Positions 43,669-52,407 of a stretch of 64,000 nt of DNA are shown one piece after another. Where the stretch lies: positions 62,001-126,000 of the forward strand of contig CAJQOH010000023.1 in NCBI GenBank assembly GCA_905479915.1, in the 5' to 3' direction. Below the pieces are notes generated by a model, which did no database searches, had not been told where the DNA came from, and saw only the letters and a program-made list of their open reading frames with translations. The position numbers and the translations under genes were made by a program. Position 1 is the stretch's first letter. Each line of letters begins with the position of its first letter. The stretch comes from an uncultured Flavobacteriales bacterium. GTDB lineage: Bacteria; Bacteroidota; Bacteroidia; Flavobacteriales_E; Vicingaceae.

Positions 43669-44598
43669 ATGAATTTGAAATCTAAATACTCGCAACAAAT
43701 TAAAACCGAAGCACAACGTTTGGGTTTTTCTTTTTGTGGTATTTCAAAAGCAGGATTTTTAGAAGAGGAAGCTCCACGATTAGAAAGTTGGCTCAATAAA
43801 AACATGCATGGAGAAATGCGTTACATGGAAAACCATTTTGACAAGAGATTGAATCCAACTTTATTGGTAGAAGATTCTAAGTCGGTTATCTCTCTATTGT
43901 TTAATTATTATCCAGAAGAAACCCAAAGGGAAGATACATTTAAGATATCTAAGTATGCCTATGGAGAAGATTATCATTTTGTAATTAAAGACAAATTAAA
44001 AGATATTGTCCATTTTATAAATGATGAAATTGGTGAGGTAAGTGCACGTGTTTTTGTTGACTCTGCACCTGTTCTAGATAGAGCTTGGGCCAAAAAAAGT
44101 GGTTTAGGTTGGATTGGTAAAAATGGAATGCTAATCAATAAAGAACAAGGTTCTTTCTTCTTTTTAGCCGAAATAATATTGGATCTAGAGTTAGACTATG
44201 ATAACCCTGTAACTGATCATTGTGGAACTTGCAGAGCTTGTTTGGATGCTTGTCCTACTGAAGCAATTCTTCCAAATAAAGTAGTTGATGGGAGTAAATG
44301 TATCTCATATTTTACGATTGAATTAAAAGATGAAGTCTTACCGAATGAGGTTAAGGGAAAGTTTCAAGATTGGGCTTTTGGTTGTGATATTTGTCAGGAT
44401 ATATGCCCTTGGAATCGTTTTTCTTTAGTGAATAATGAACCTAAATTTAAACCAAATGAAAAGCTTATTAATTACTCAAAAGTAGAATGGGAGGAACTCA
44501 CTGATGAGATTTTTCAAGAAATTTTTAAAAAATCTCCAGTAAAAAGAACCAAGTTTAAAGGATTAAAACGAAACATTAATTTTATTAGTGAAAAGTGA
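43669..44598 (+). CDS. queG: Epoxyqueuosine reductase
   Basis: Cobalamin-dependent reductase that performs the last step of queuosine synthesis in tRNA. The N-terminal part includes [24 protein letters not shown]. Two [4Fe-4S] clusters are supported by C185, C188, C191, C195 and by C239, C242, C246 ([11 protein letters not shown]) with C211. The length of 309 is normal. The last codons and the stop fall inside a run of GTGAAAA repeats, so the final residues (SEK) come from repeat DNA. Confidence 0.95.
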   Translation: MNLKSKYSQQIKTEAQRLGFSFCGISKAGFLEEEAPRLESWLNKNMHGEMRYMENHFDKRLNPTLLVEDSKSVISLLFNYYPEETQREDTFKISKYAYGEDYHFVIKDKLKDIVHFINDEIGEVSARVFVDSAPVLDRAWAKKSGLGWIGKNGMLINKEQGSFFFLAEIILDLELDYDNPVTDHCGTCRACLDACPTEAILPNKVVDGSKCISYFTIELKDEVLPNEVKGKFQDWAFGCDICQDICPWNRFSLVNNEPKFKPNEKLINYSKVEWEELTDEIFQEIFKKSPVKRTKFKGLKRNINFISEK

Positions 44599-44643
44599 AA
44601 AGTGAAAAGTGAAAAGTGAAAAGTGAAAAGTGAAAAGTGAAAA
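44588..44643 (+). repeat. Tandem repeat, eight copies of GTGAAAA
   Basis: Eight perfect 7-base units. The queG stop codon at 44596-44598 lies in the second copy, so changes in copy number downstream would not alter the protein. Confidence 0.97.
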
Positions 44644-44665
44644 GTAATGAGGAATTAGTTTTTTT

Positions 44666-44686
44666 CTCTACTCTCTACTCTCTACT
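44666..44686 (+). repeat. Tandem repeat, three copies of CTCTACT
   Basis: Three perfect 7-base units that run into the ubiX stop codon (44685-44687 on the minus strand). With the GTGAAAA run it makes up most of the queG/ubiX junction. Confidence 0.95.
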
Positions 44687-45248
44687 ATGATCCCCACCGA
44701 TAGGTATCAATATCAATTTCCATTAAATCTAGTACTCTATCAACAACGGTTTTAGCTACCTCTTCAATAGTTTTTGGTTGACTATAGAAAGATGGTGTTG
44801 CTGGACAAATAATTCCACCAGCTTCAGTAACTAATTTCATATTATTGATATGAATTAAACTATAAGGTGTTTCTCTAGCTACTAAAATAAGTTTTCGTCT
44901 TTCTTTTAAAATAACATCAGCAGCTCTACTTAGTAAATCATTAGATATTCCGTTGGCAATTCTTCCTAAAGTGCCCATTGAACAAGGGATGATCACCATT
45001 GTATCGTACTTTGCAGACCCTGAAGCAAAAGGGGCATTAAAGTCATTTTTATCGTAAAAAGTAAAAGGGTAATTTTTATAATTATCGTTTTCAAGTTCGG
45101 TTTCCCAAACAATCTTGGCATTATCTGATAATAAAATACCAATTTCAATTTCTTGAATTTTAACAAGTGTGTCTAACAAAATTTTAGCATAGATACTTCC
45201 TGAAGCTCCAGTTATAGCAATAACTATTTTCCTTTTTTTGATTGACAT
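44685..45248 (-). CDS. ubiX: UbiX-family flavin prenyltransferase
   Basis: Makes prenylated FMN, the cofactor of UbiD-type decarboxylases. The flavoprotein fold begins with VIAITGASGSIYAKILLDTL (GASG at about 13-16). Other family segments are the PCSMGTLGRIANGISNDLLSRAADV region and the RETPYSLIHINNM segment. The length of 187 is normal. In a menaquinone organism it more likely serves a UbiD enzyme of another pathway. It starts 3 bases after the stop of the PorT-like gene and ends in a CTCTACT repeat. Confidence 0.93.
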   Translation of the reverse strand: MSIKKRKIVIAITGASGSIYAKILLDTLVKIQEIEIGILLSDNAKIVWETELENDNYKNYPFTFYDKNDFNAPFASGSAKYDTMVIIPCSMGTLGRIANGISNDLLSRAADVILKERRKLILVARETPYSLIHINNMKLVTEAGGIICPATPSFYSQPKTIEEVAKTVVDRVLDLMEIDIDTYRWGS

Positions 45249-45251
45249 ATT

Positions 45252-45878
45252 TTATTTTTCAAAGTGATACCTTACGGTAAAGTTTAAATCAACATTATAC
45301 CAACCTCGACTAAATAGTTGATTAAAGATTCCAATTTGTTGATCTGAATTTTCAAAATCTCTTATAGGGATTATTGAATTTTTTGATCTTAGATTACAGC
45401 TGAACTTTTTATTAATTTGATAAGAAACTCCTATTAAACCTCCAAAATCAAAACTTTTAAAGGGGTATCGAGTTATAAATATTTCTCCATTTTGATTTTC
45501 AAGATGTGGGGTGCCAATTAGTTTGGCGATATAAAGTCCAATCTCAAAATTTAATTTCTCATACTTATACCTTAAAACAACAGGTACTTCAATGTAATTG
45601 ATATTAATACTTAATTTATCAAAATCCCCTCTATCTGGATGAGCGGCATCAAAACTTCCTTTATTGATAAAATAAATTTCGAATTGGGCCGCTAACTTTT
45701 CAGAAAGACTTGTATTTACAAATCCACCACCAATAAAACCTAGTTTGTTATATCCACCATATCCATCTCCTTCTATTTGTGCTCCAGTTATTCCCGCAAT
45801 AGCACCTGCTTTGAAAGCTTGAGCTGAACAGTTTATGTAAGAGGCAATAACTATTAATATGGCAATAATGAATTTCAT
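45252..45878 (-). CDS. PorT-like outer-membrane beta-barrel protein
   Basis: A signal peptide (residues 1-20, ending NCSAQ) is followed by a 190-residue barrel of the PorT/outer-membrane beta-barrel type. Landmarks are FKAGAIAGITGAQIEGDGYGGYNKLGFIGGGFV, LNFEIGLYIAKLIG, FDFGGLIGVSYQINKKFS and the end VDLNFTVRYHFEK. The specific role is unknown. Likely co-transcribed with ubiX (3-base gap). Confidence 0.82.
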   Translation of the reverse strand: MKFIIAILIVIASYINCSAQAFKAGAIAGITGAQIEGDGYGGYNKLGFIGGGFVNTSLSEKLAAQFEIYFINKGSFDAAHPDRGDFDKLSININYIEVPVVLRYKYEKLNFEIGLYIAKLIGTPHLENQNGEIFITRYPFKSFDFGGLIGVSYQINKKFSCNLRSKNSIIPIRDFENSDQQIGIFNQLFSRGWYNVDLNFTVRYHFEK

Positions 45879-45896
45879 TAATTCAAAGATAAAGAA

Positions 45897-45926
45897 AAAG
45901 CCCTTGAAGATTTCTTCAAGGGCTTT
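45897..45926 (-). terminator. Terminator of the DUF6029-Omp28 transcript
   Basis: AAAGCCCTTGAAGA (45897-45910) pairs with TCTTCAAGGGCTTT (45913-45926). On the minus strand it follows the Omp28 stop by 18 bases and is trailed by a T-rich tract. Confidence 0.88.
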
Positions 45927-45944
45927 ACTTAAATTATTTTTTTA

Positions 45945-46790
45945 TCAGTGAGTGTCTACAATATGTATTTCTTCTGCTTGTAAAATTTCATAATTTGGAG
46001 CAACTTGATATACATAGGCAACTACAATACATTGGTCTTTCTCCCAGGTTGGATCCATTGTAATTGCAAAATCTTGAGAGTCAGTATCACCAGTGTTAGA
46101 AGAAGGTAGTGGTGTACCCCAAGTACTGTTAATTGCTTTTCGTAACATATGTCTGTGCATATAGTTCGGAATATTAACATTATTATCAAGCTGATAAGCT
46201 ACTATGCTGTCCTGTACAAGGTAAATTTGTATGTTATATGTTCCTGTTTCAGAAGATAACCATTCAGTATTTACAATAGTTTTTAATGTTTTAGTTGAAT
46301 CATCATATAATGTGGATAACCCTATGCTCACTTTTGGAACATCATTTTTAATTGATAGAATGTCGATATCCCATTGAGAAAGACCAGTAGGAGCGCCATT
46401 GTTTAATCGAGATACTACGCCTGCAGGGAATTGTGTAATACCAAATGTTGAATTGTACAAATCACCAGCAGTAGTTCTAAAATCATCAGGAGCACCATTT
46501 GCTGGATTTGCAAAACCACCAGCATGAATTGAAACTGGGATTAATTGATCGGTGTATATAGAATCTAATCGTTCAATTTCTCGTGCTCCACCAGGGCAAT
46601 ATGTACATAATTGACCAGTAAATTCTTCAAGAACAATTTTTCGCATGGTTGCTGATGATTCAATGTACAATGAATCATCCCATTCAATACCGTCTGTGCT
46701 TACGATATCATTAGGTGTTGGGTCATCAATTTTATCACACCCTATAAAAACAATTCCTCCTAATAACAATATACTTAGTAATTTTCTCAT
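45945..46790 (-). CDS. Omp28-related lipoprotein with CxxC motif
   Basis: A type II signal peptide ends in FIGC with lipidated Cys at residue 18. The Omp28 domain begins with KIVLEEFTGQLCTYCPGG, a thioredoxin-like opening in which C62 and C65 form a CxxC pair. Further family segments are VSIHAGGFANP and FPAGVVSR. Omp28 proteins are outer-membrane-associated in Bacteroidota, and their redox function is not proven. It follows DUF6029 by 23 bases on the same transcript. The 281-residue length covers a single Omp28 domain. Confidence 0.88.
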   Translation of the reverse strand: MRKLLSILLLGGIVFIGCDKIDDPTPNDIVSTDGIEWDDSLYIESSATMRKIVLEEFTGQLCTYCPGGAREIERLDSIYTDQLIPVSIHAGGFANPANGAPDDFRTTAGDLYNSTFGITQFPAGVVSRLNNGAPTGLSQWDIDILSIKNDVPKVSIGLSTLYDDSTKTLKTIVNTEWLSSETGTYNIQIYLVQDSIVAYQLDNNVNIPNYMHRHMLRKAINSTWGTPLPSSNTGDTDSQDFAITMDPTWEKDQCIVVAYVYQVAPNYEILQAEEIHIVDTH

Positions 46791-46813
46791 AATTATATTT
46801 GTTTTTGTAGTTT

Positions 46814-48499
46814 CTAAAAACTACTTGTTATACTTACTGTTAAACCACTTGCTGCAGGTACATTTCTACATACACCTCCTACACAAAATATTCCAGCCCT
46901 TTGTCTACCATACCCAACTTGGATTCTGTTTGTTCCTTTTGAGTAACCCGCAGAAGCAAAATAATAATGTATTCTTTCATCATACTCACCATCACTATTT
47001 TTATGCTCATTACCATAGTTGTATTGATCCATTACCGCTAAAAACCAGTGTGGTGCGAAAGAATATTCAATTAATAATGTTCCCCAATCTTGCTGATCTT
47101 GTTCTGTAAATAAACCCTGAACTTCTACTCTTAAAGCGTGCTTTTTCGATAGCTTATAAGTAAGATCTAATACACCAATATTTGCATATACATTAGGGTA
47201 ATCTTCTGGTTTTTTACCTTGAATAACTGCTTGATTAAACATCAGGTTTGAGTATGTAAATGTTCCTTTAAATTTCTTATTAAATTTCTTATTTATTTCT
47301 ACATTTATTTCTTCGTAATATTTATCGTCTCCAACTGAAAATAGGTTTGTTGTGTAACCTTGCATTGAAGTATCTATTGCACTTGGTATTGCTGTAGAAT
47401 CGATATTGTATACAGTAGAGTAATTAATTAAAATTCCCATTCCGTATTTACCTCCTAAAAGAGATTTCTTTTTGATTTTATAGATCAATTCTCCTTGAAA
47501 AGCAATTTCACCATTTGGCTGAGTTGCATAAGGATAAAGAGTTGCTAATAAGTTATAGGTGTGTTGTCTTGTTAGTGCTGGTAAATAGTTTATTTGTAAA
47601 TCTGTAAGTGCAGCATTTCTCTCAGATCTAAAACTCATATTGTCTACACCTTTTGCAGAGAGGTTAAGACCAAAACCTTTGGTAGAGTATACTGCTTCTG
47701 CAAAAAAAGCTTCACCATCTTTATAGATAAAACCATTATCAGCAGAAGGGTCATTTATCTTTCTAGCATATTCACCATTAAGTTTTACTTTTCCGCGTTG
47801 AATTGTAAACCTACCAGCTGAGGCACCTACATTTTCTGGTAAGTTTAATGTGGCACTTTGATCTACTTGATATTTACTTACAAAACTCCCTCCTAAGGTA
47901 AGTTTGGTTTTAGCTTCTTTAAGTTTGCCTCCAAGAAAATCGTTAACCATCAATTCACCATCAATACCTCTAACAATACCTTCACCATAATCAAAATAAA
48001 AACGCTGTTTACCTATAATTCCTTTAACATGAAGTCCTTCAGCTAATTTGTAATTTATTCGCATTCCATCCATTGCATTGTCATAACCTAAACCTCTTGC
48101 TTCATAAGATCTAAATATTAGTCCACTACCAAATTGCTCATAATAATTACCTACTGTGATTTTCATATCTTCATTGATAAATGAGGCATAACGATAACCT
48201 ATTCCATTGCCTTTATAACCAGTAGGGAAACCTAACATTGTGTTTAAGTAACTTTCGTATCTAAAACCAGCGGAAAAGTTTCCATTCGTATAGTTGAAGT
48301 TTGCAAATCCATTCATAAGAACGTCTTCAGGAACCTCTACAGCTCCGGTTAAACTATCTTCTTGATAATATTGAAGGTCAAGTTGAAAATTCCCATGAAC
48401 TTCTCCTCTGTTCATGATTTCATCAATGCTTTGAGAATAACTATAGTTGATAGAAAATAAGGAGACAAATACTATTGTAATAACTTTATGTAGTTTCAT
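46814..48499 (-). CDS. DUF6029 family outer-membrane protein
   Basis: 561 residues with a signal peptide ending SYSQ (about 23), then a long predicted beta-barrel. The opening IDEIMNRGEVHGNFQLDLQYYQED, the GNYYEQFGSGLIFRSYEARGLGYDNAMDG segment and the end SGLTVSITSSF match the DUF6029 family of Bacteroidota. A cysteine pair appears near the end (FCVGGVCRN). Function is unknown. It shares a transcript with the Omp28 lipoprotein downstream. Confidence 0.82.
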   Translation of the reverse strand: MKLHKVITIVFVSLFSINYSYSQSIDEIMNRGEVHGNFQLDLQYYQEDSLTGAVEVPEDVLMNGFANFNYTNGNFSAGFRYESYLNTMLGFPTGYKGNGIGYRYASFINEDMKITVGNYYEQFGSGLIFRSYEARGLGYDNAMDGMRINYKLAEGLHVKGIIGKQRFYFDYGEGIVRGIDGELMVNDFLGGKLKEAKTKLTLGGSFVSKYQVDQSATLNLPENVGASAGRFTIQRGKVKLNGEYARKINDPSADNGFIYKDGEAFFAEAVYSTKGFGLNLSAKGVDNMSFRSERNAALTDLQINYLPALTRQHTYNLLATLYPYATQPNGEIAFQGELIYKIKKKSLLGGKYGMGILINYSTVYNIDSTAIPSAIDTSMQGYTTNLFSVGDDKYYEEINVEINKKFNKKFKGTFTYSNLMFNQAVIQGKKPEDYPNVYANIGVLDLTYKLSKKHALRVEVQGLFTEQDQQDWGTLLIEYSFAPHWFLAVMDQYNYGNEHKNSDGEYDERIHYYFASAGYSKGTNRIQVGYGRQRAGIFCVGGVCRNVPAASGLTVSITSSF

Positions 48500-48534
48500 A
48501 TTCGTTAAATATGGTTTTAAATTTATGATGTAAA

Positions 48535-48569
48535 AATAAGCCCGAAATTAGATAAATTTCGGGCTTATT
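48535..48569 (-). terminator. Terminator of the tlpA-like gene
   Basis: AATAAGCCCGAAATT (48535-48549) pairs with AATTTCGGGCTTATT (48555-48569), loop of 5. On the minus strand it lies 24 bases after the stop and is followed by T residues. Confidence 0.88.
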
Positions 48570-48592
48570 CAAGGTATTATTGAAATCTTATT

Positions 48593-49111
48593 TTAATGTT
48601 CTATTTTCTCTCCAGCTGCTACTTTCTTTACAACCTCAAGTAATTTCTCTTCATCACCTTCTTTATAACCTGAATGTGTCCATACAATTTGTCCATTTGC
48701 ATCTACTACTGCAGTATATGGAGGGTTTTGAAAACCAATTGCTCTTTGAAAATCTTGATTAGGATCAATGTAACATTCGTACTCCCAACCTTTACCATTT
48801 ACATAAGGAGCTACTTTACCAGCATTCCTTGAATCGTCAATAGATATAGCAATTAATTTCACACCAGTTTCCTCAACCCAGTCATCGTAAATATCTGCAA
48901 TGTTGTTTAATTCTCTTTTACAAGGTGTACACCAAGTTGCCCAAAAATTAATAATCATTGGTTTCCCTTCATTGCTAAATTTTTTGGTGTTAACAGTATT
49001 TCCTTCTAAATCTTTAACGTTTGCAGACGGAATTGATCTAGCCTCCTTTTGAGAGTAAGCGATTAGACCTGAAGATAAAGTGATTAGTGATAATAAAATA
49101 AGTTTTTTCAT
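48593..49111 (-). CDS. TlpA-family thiol-disulfide oxidoreductase
   Basis: A signal peptide (residues 1-20) is followed by a TlpA/ResA thioredoxin domain. The active site is CTPC at C61/C64 in INFWATWCTPCKREL. Other features are LIAISIDDSRNAGKV and the cis-Pro region PPYTAVVDANGQIVW. The length of 172 is normal. Such proteins reduce periplasmic disulfides or help cytochrome c maturation, with electrons from DsbD or CcdA. It lies between two Omp28 genes and the DUF6029 gene on the same strand, with its own terminator. Confidence 0.93.
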   Translation of the reverse strand: MKKLILLSLITLSSGLIAYSQKEARSIPSANVKDLEGNTVNTKKFSNEGKPMIINFWATWCTPCKRELNNIADIYDDWVEETGVKLIAISIDDSRNAGKVAPYVNGKGWEYECYIDPNQDFQRAIGFQNPPYTAVVDANGQIVWTHSGYKEGDEEKLLEVVKKVAAGEKIEH

Positions 49112-49132
49112 AATAATTGTAAATTTTAATTT

Positions 49133-49183
49133 AAAAAAAGAATCAGTAGTGATTAGGCAAATTTAGTGCCACACTACTGATTC
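49133..49183 (-). terminator. Terminator of the Omp28/T9SS gene
   Basis: GAATCAGTAGTG (49140-49151) pairs with CACTACTGATTC (49172-49183), loop of 20. On the minus strand a run of seven T follows at 49139-49133. Confidence 0.8.
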
Positions 49184-49207
49184 CTTAAAAGTTATTTACC
49201 TAAAGTC

Positions 49208-51265
49208 TTATTGTTTGATCAATGAAACTTTTTTAGTGATTACTTCATCACCAATAGTAAGGTTTACAAAGTAAATTCCATCTGGTAATTCAGTACCATC
49301 AAATACTACTTTTTGAGTTCCTGCATTCATTGTTTCAACGTTGTTAAATACAACGCTTCCTAATGCATTAACAATTTCAGTATTAACTGAAGTAGACTCC
49401 GTTAATTCAAAAGTAATTGTAGAAATATCAGCAGTAGGGTTAGGGAATGCTGTTAATCCTCCTTGAGCAGCAATAGGATCTATTCCTACAGTAGACTCAC
49501 GAACATTGATATTATCTAAATAGATACAGTTACCATTAGTAGCAGAAATAACAGTTACTTTGATGATTACATCTGTTACTTTGTAATTGCTTAAATCAAC
49601 ACTTTTTGATCCCCAGTCTCCAGCAACAGGATAGAAAATGTTAACACCATCAACTGCTCCTGTAGCAAATGCGTTACCAGTTTCTAAAAACTCTTGAGTC
49701 CAAGTAGCACCACAATCAGTAGAAACTGAAATTCTAAGTCCATCATTAGAACCACTAGCTAATTGAGCATAAGCATAATCAAATTCAAATGCTGGATTTG
49801 TTGTTCCACTTAAATCAAACTTATAAGTAACAAAATCATTCTCTTGACCATTTGCCATGTTATAAAGTCTGTGACGGAAACTTTTAGGTGAGTTAGCATA
49901 TCCACCTAAATCTGTAGTAGTTGAACTGATAGATTGGTCAACAACAAAAAAGTCAGCATCATCAGTATTAATTGTGTTGGCCCAAGTTCCTGTTCCAACA
50001 GCGCTGCTCTCAAAATCCCAAGTGTAAGTAGCACCAATTGATGTACTAGGGATATAAGGGATAGTGATACTAGCAGTTGAGTTGTTATTAGACTGCATAT
50101 CAACAAATGTAGTTGAACTACCATTTGATACAGAATAAACGATAGTATTGTTACCAGCTGGTAAAGATATAGCTGGGAAAGTATGTGTATAAGTACCTCC
50201 TGCAATTACGTTACTAATAATATCTCCTGAAGTTACAGCAGTTCCTCCATTTAAAGAATAACTAACTTCTAATGTATCAGTAGGATCTGTTGTAGAGTTG
50301 TTTGTGAACGTTGCTTCTGGTGTAAATGACTGTGTACACATGTCAGAAGGAAGAGTGTGTGCTGTTGAAGCAGAACCATCAATTGAGAAAGTTCCAGCTG
50401 GGAAAGTGTAAGTAATGTCACCTACAACACCTGTAACAATATCTTGACATTTTGTTCCTTCACCAATAAAAGCAACAATTTCCATGTCAGCTAAATTTGT
50501 AGGGATTCCTCCAATAGAAGCAGGAATGTTATATGTGAAAGATCCACTTGGGTTAGATCCCATTGTAGTTGGAGTTAATGCATCACCATAATTTCCAGCT
50601 GTTAAATAAGCTCTTAAAGCATGTTGGTGGTTGTATTTTCCATTAGCTAAAACTTGAGATGGATTTCCTGTTGCTCCAGATTGATTTTCTTCAATATTAC
50701 TTTGAAGAAGAGCAAAAGTAATTCTGTTTGAACCTGCAGTTGAGTTTGCTGTAAAAAAAGCATCCCAATCAACAGTCATAATGTTAGTGCTTACATCAAT
50801 ATCAGCTTTTAATCCAACATTTACGTAAGAATTTGCTGAAGAAATAACGGTACTCGCTTGGTTTGTCCATTCTCCTCTACTATATGCAAAAGTTGCAGTA
50901 CAGTTAGTACCAGTTTGAATACTTCCACCATAAGAAGTACTTCTATTCATAGCTCCTGCAGGATAACCACAAGGAGAAGCTTCATTGTCTATGTCATCTC
51001 CTACAGTTGTTCTGAAATCGTATTCTCCAGCATTTGGTATTGCAAAACTACCTGCATGAACATTAATGATAATAGCATCGTCACCGTGAGTAGTTTTAAT
51101 TGCGTCAGCAATGGCATGTCCTGCTGGACAGAAACCACAGTGAATTCCTGTAAATTCTTCAAGTACAGCTTTTTTTGTGTCTGATACCTGGCTTGCAGGG
51201 TAAGATTGTGCAAATAAGACAGATCCTCCTGCCAATGCAACAATAGAGAGTAATAATTTTTTCAT
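49208..51265 (-). CDS. Omp28-domain protein with C-terminal T9SS type A sorting domain
   Basis: 685 residues. A signal peptide ends LFAQ (20). An N-terminal Omp28 domain carries a CxxC pair C43/C46 in VLEEFTGIHCGFCPAGHA. Ig-like and jelly-roll-like beta domains occupy roughly 290-590. The C-terminal ~75 residues are a type A T9SS sorting domain: LTAFPNPTADISTITFEL through VFNN to YFVNLTIGDEVITKK. It should be exported by the SprA system to the surface. The ATG at 51265 opens the signal peptide; the open frame runs further upstream to 51307. It has its own terminator. Confidence 0.9.
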   Translation of the reverse strand: MKKLLLSIVALAGGSVLFAQSYPASQVSDTKKAVLEEFTGIHCGFCPAGHAIADAIKTTHGDDAIIINVHAGSFAIPNAGEYDFRTTVGDDIDNEASPCGYPAGAMNRSTSYGGSIQTGTNCTATFAYSRGEWTNQASTVISSANSYVNVGLKADIDVSTNIMTVDWDAFFTANSTAGSNRITFALLQSNIEENQSGATGNPSQVLANGKYNHQHALRAYLTAGNYGDALTPTTMGSNPSGSFTYNIPASIGGIPTNLADMEIVAFIGEGTKCQDIVTGVVGDITYTFPAGTFSIDGSASTAHTLPSDMCTQSFTPEATFTNNSTTDPTDTLEVSYSLNGGTAVTSGDIISNVIAGGTYTHTFPAISLPAGNNTIVYSVSNGSSTTFVDMQSNNNSTASITIPYIPSTSIGATYTWDFESSAVGTGTWANTINTDDADFFVVDQSISSTTTDLGGYANSPKSFRHRLYNMANGQENDFVTYKFDLSGTTNPAFEFDYAYAQLASGSNDGLRISVSTDCGATWTQEFLETGNAFATGAVDGVNIFYPVAGDWGSKSVDLSNYKVTDVIIKVTVISATNGNCIYLDNINVRESTVGIDPIAAQGGLTAFPNPTADISTITFELTESTSVNTEIVNALGSVVFNNVETMNAGTQKVVFDGTELPDGIYFVNLTIGDEVITKKVSLIKQ

Positions 51266-51435
51266 CGTATTAAGTTTAAGTTTATAAAAATGTGAATTTG
51301 GCATCAAAAATAATTAAAAGGAGTTTCAATTTTTAACATGCTGTTGAATAATTTTCAAATAAAGTTGGAATCCTAGTTGTTTTATGTTTTTTTGATTTAC
51401 ATCGAATTCTTAATGAATGGAATCATATTAATAAG

Positions 51436-51443
51436 TAAATTTG
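51436..51443 (+). promoter_or_regulatory. -7 box TAAATTTG of the repeat-bearing T9SS gene
   Basis: Exact TAnnTTTG match, 28 bases before the ATG at 51472. No TTG at the normal -33 spacing. Confidence 0.45.
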
Positions 51444-51471
51444 ATTCATATAAATTTTAAAACTATTAACT

Positions 51472-52404
51472 ATGATTAAAAAAATACTCTTTGTAACAGC
51501 TCTTGCAAGCGCGTCTGCTTTAATGGCTCAAAATATTGAATTAAAAGACGCAAGTAACAATAATATTGGAGGAGGAACTTATTGGATATACGATAATGCT
51601 ACTAATCTAGGAGCAACAAAATTTCATGTTGGAAATAATTCTGGAACTGCGATAACATTTGATGCTAGAGTTTATGAATTGCACAATGGACCAAATTCAG
51701 ATTTACAAGTATGTTTTGGAACAGCTTGTTATATAGCTAATGCAGGTGTTTCTGCAGCTCAAAACTACTCTGATGTAGCAGCTGTTGCTCCTGCTGGCGG
51801 TGTGTATAATGATTTTAAAGTAGCTCCGTTTTCTGGACAGTGGGCAACTGGTAACTTCGCTAAGTGGAGACTTGTAGTTGTTGATGTGGCTAACCCTACA
51901 GATACTTCAACTGCTTGTGTTGTTTGGTCTGAAGGTGGTACTTTTGCTGGTGATCAAAATGGTAACAAAATTGTTGATGGAAGTGAAATAGCTGGTGATG
52001 TTGATTTAAATGGTATTATTGATGGAAACGAGCTTGCTGGAGATATGAATGGTAGTGGATGGATTGATGTTTGTGAGATTAGTGGAGATGCTAATGGTAA
52101 TGGTAAGATTGATAATGGAGAAGTAGCTTCTACTGGAGAACTTGCTAAAGGTGATGTTGGGTTTGATGTTTATCCAAATCCTGTTGCTGATAACTTAACA
52201 ATTAGATATGCTGTAGAAGGAGCTAATAGCCCGGCAGTGGTTGAGGTGTATGATGTTTTAGGACAAATAATGATCTCTAGAACTGTGAATAGTAGAAAAG
52301 GACAAATCAATTTAAATGTTACTGAATTAAATGCTGGAGTTTACTTCTGTTCAATTAAAGTTGATGATAAAGCAGTTAAAACAAAAAGAGTTATTGTAAA
52401 GTAA
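51472..52404 (+). CDS. T9SS cargo protein with four calcium-loop-like repeats
   Basis: 310 residues. A signal peptide ends LMAQ (20), followed by a beta-rich domain to about 155. Four tandem repeats with a strict 15-residue period start at D161, D176, D191 and D206. Each resembles a calcium-binding loop (D-x-N/D-G/L-N/S... I/W-D-x-x-E), like dockerin or thrombospondin type 3 loops. The last ~75 residues are a T9SS type A sorting domain (VYPNPVADNLTIRY... VFLD-like strands ... KTKRVIVK). Probably a secreted, calcium-stabilised surface protein. Its terminator lies inside the convergent sirtuin gene. Confidence 0.85.
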   Translation: MIKKILFVTALASASALMAQNIELKDASNNNIGGGTYWIYDNATNLGATKFHVGNNSGTAITFDARVYELHNGPNSDLQVCFGTACYIANAGVSAAQNYSDVAAVAPAGGVYNDFKVAPFSGQWATGNFAKWRLVVVDVANPTDTSTACVVWSEGGTFAGDQNGNKIVDGSEIAGDVDLNGIIDGNELAGDMNGSGWIDVCEISGDANGNGKIDNGEVASTGELAKGDVGFDVYPNPVADNLTIRYAVEGANSPAVVEVYDVLGQIMISRTVNSRKGQINLNVTELNAGVYFCSIKVDDKAVKTKRVIVK

Positions 52405-52407
52405 TAC

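Noticed and set aside
44588-44686. Repeat run considered as a CRISPR array
   Set aside because: Units are 7 bases long with no spacers, so they are simple tandem repeats.
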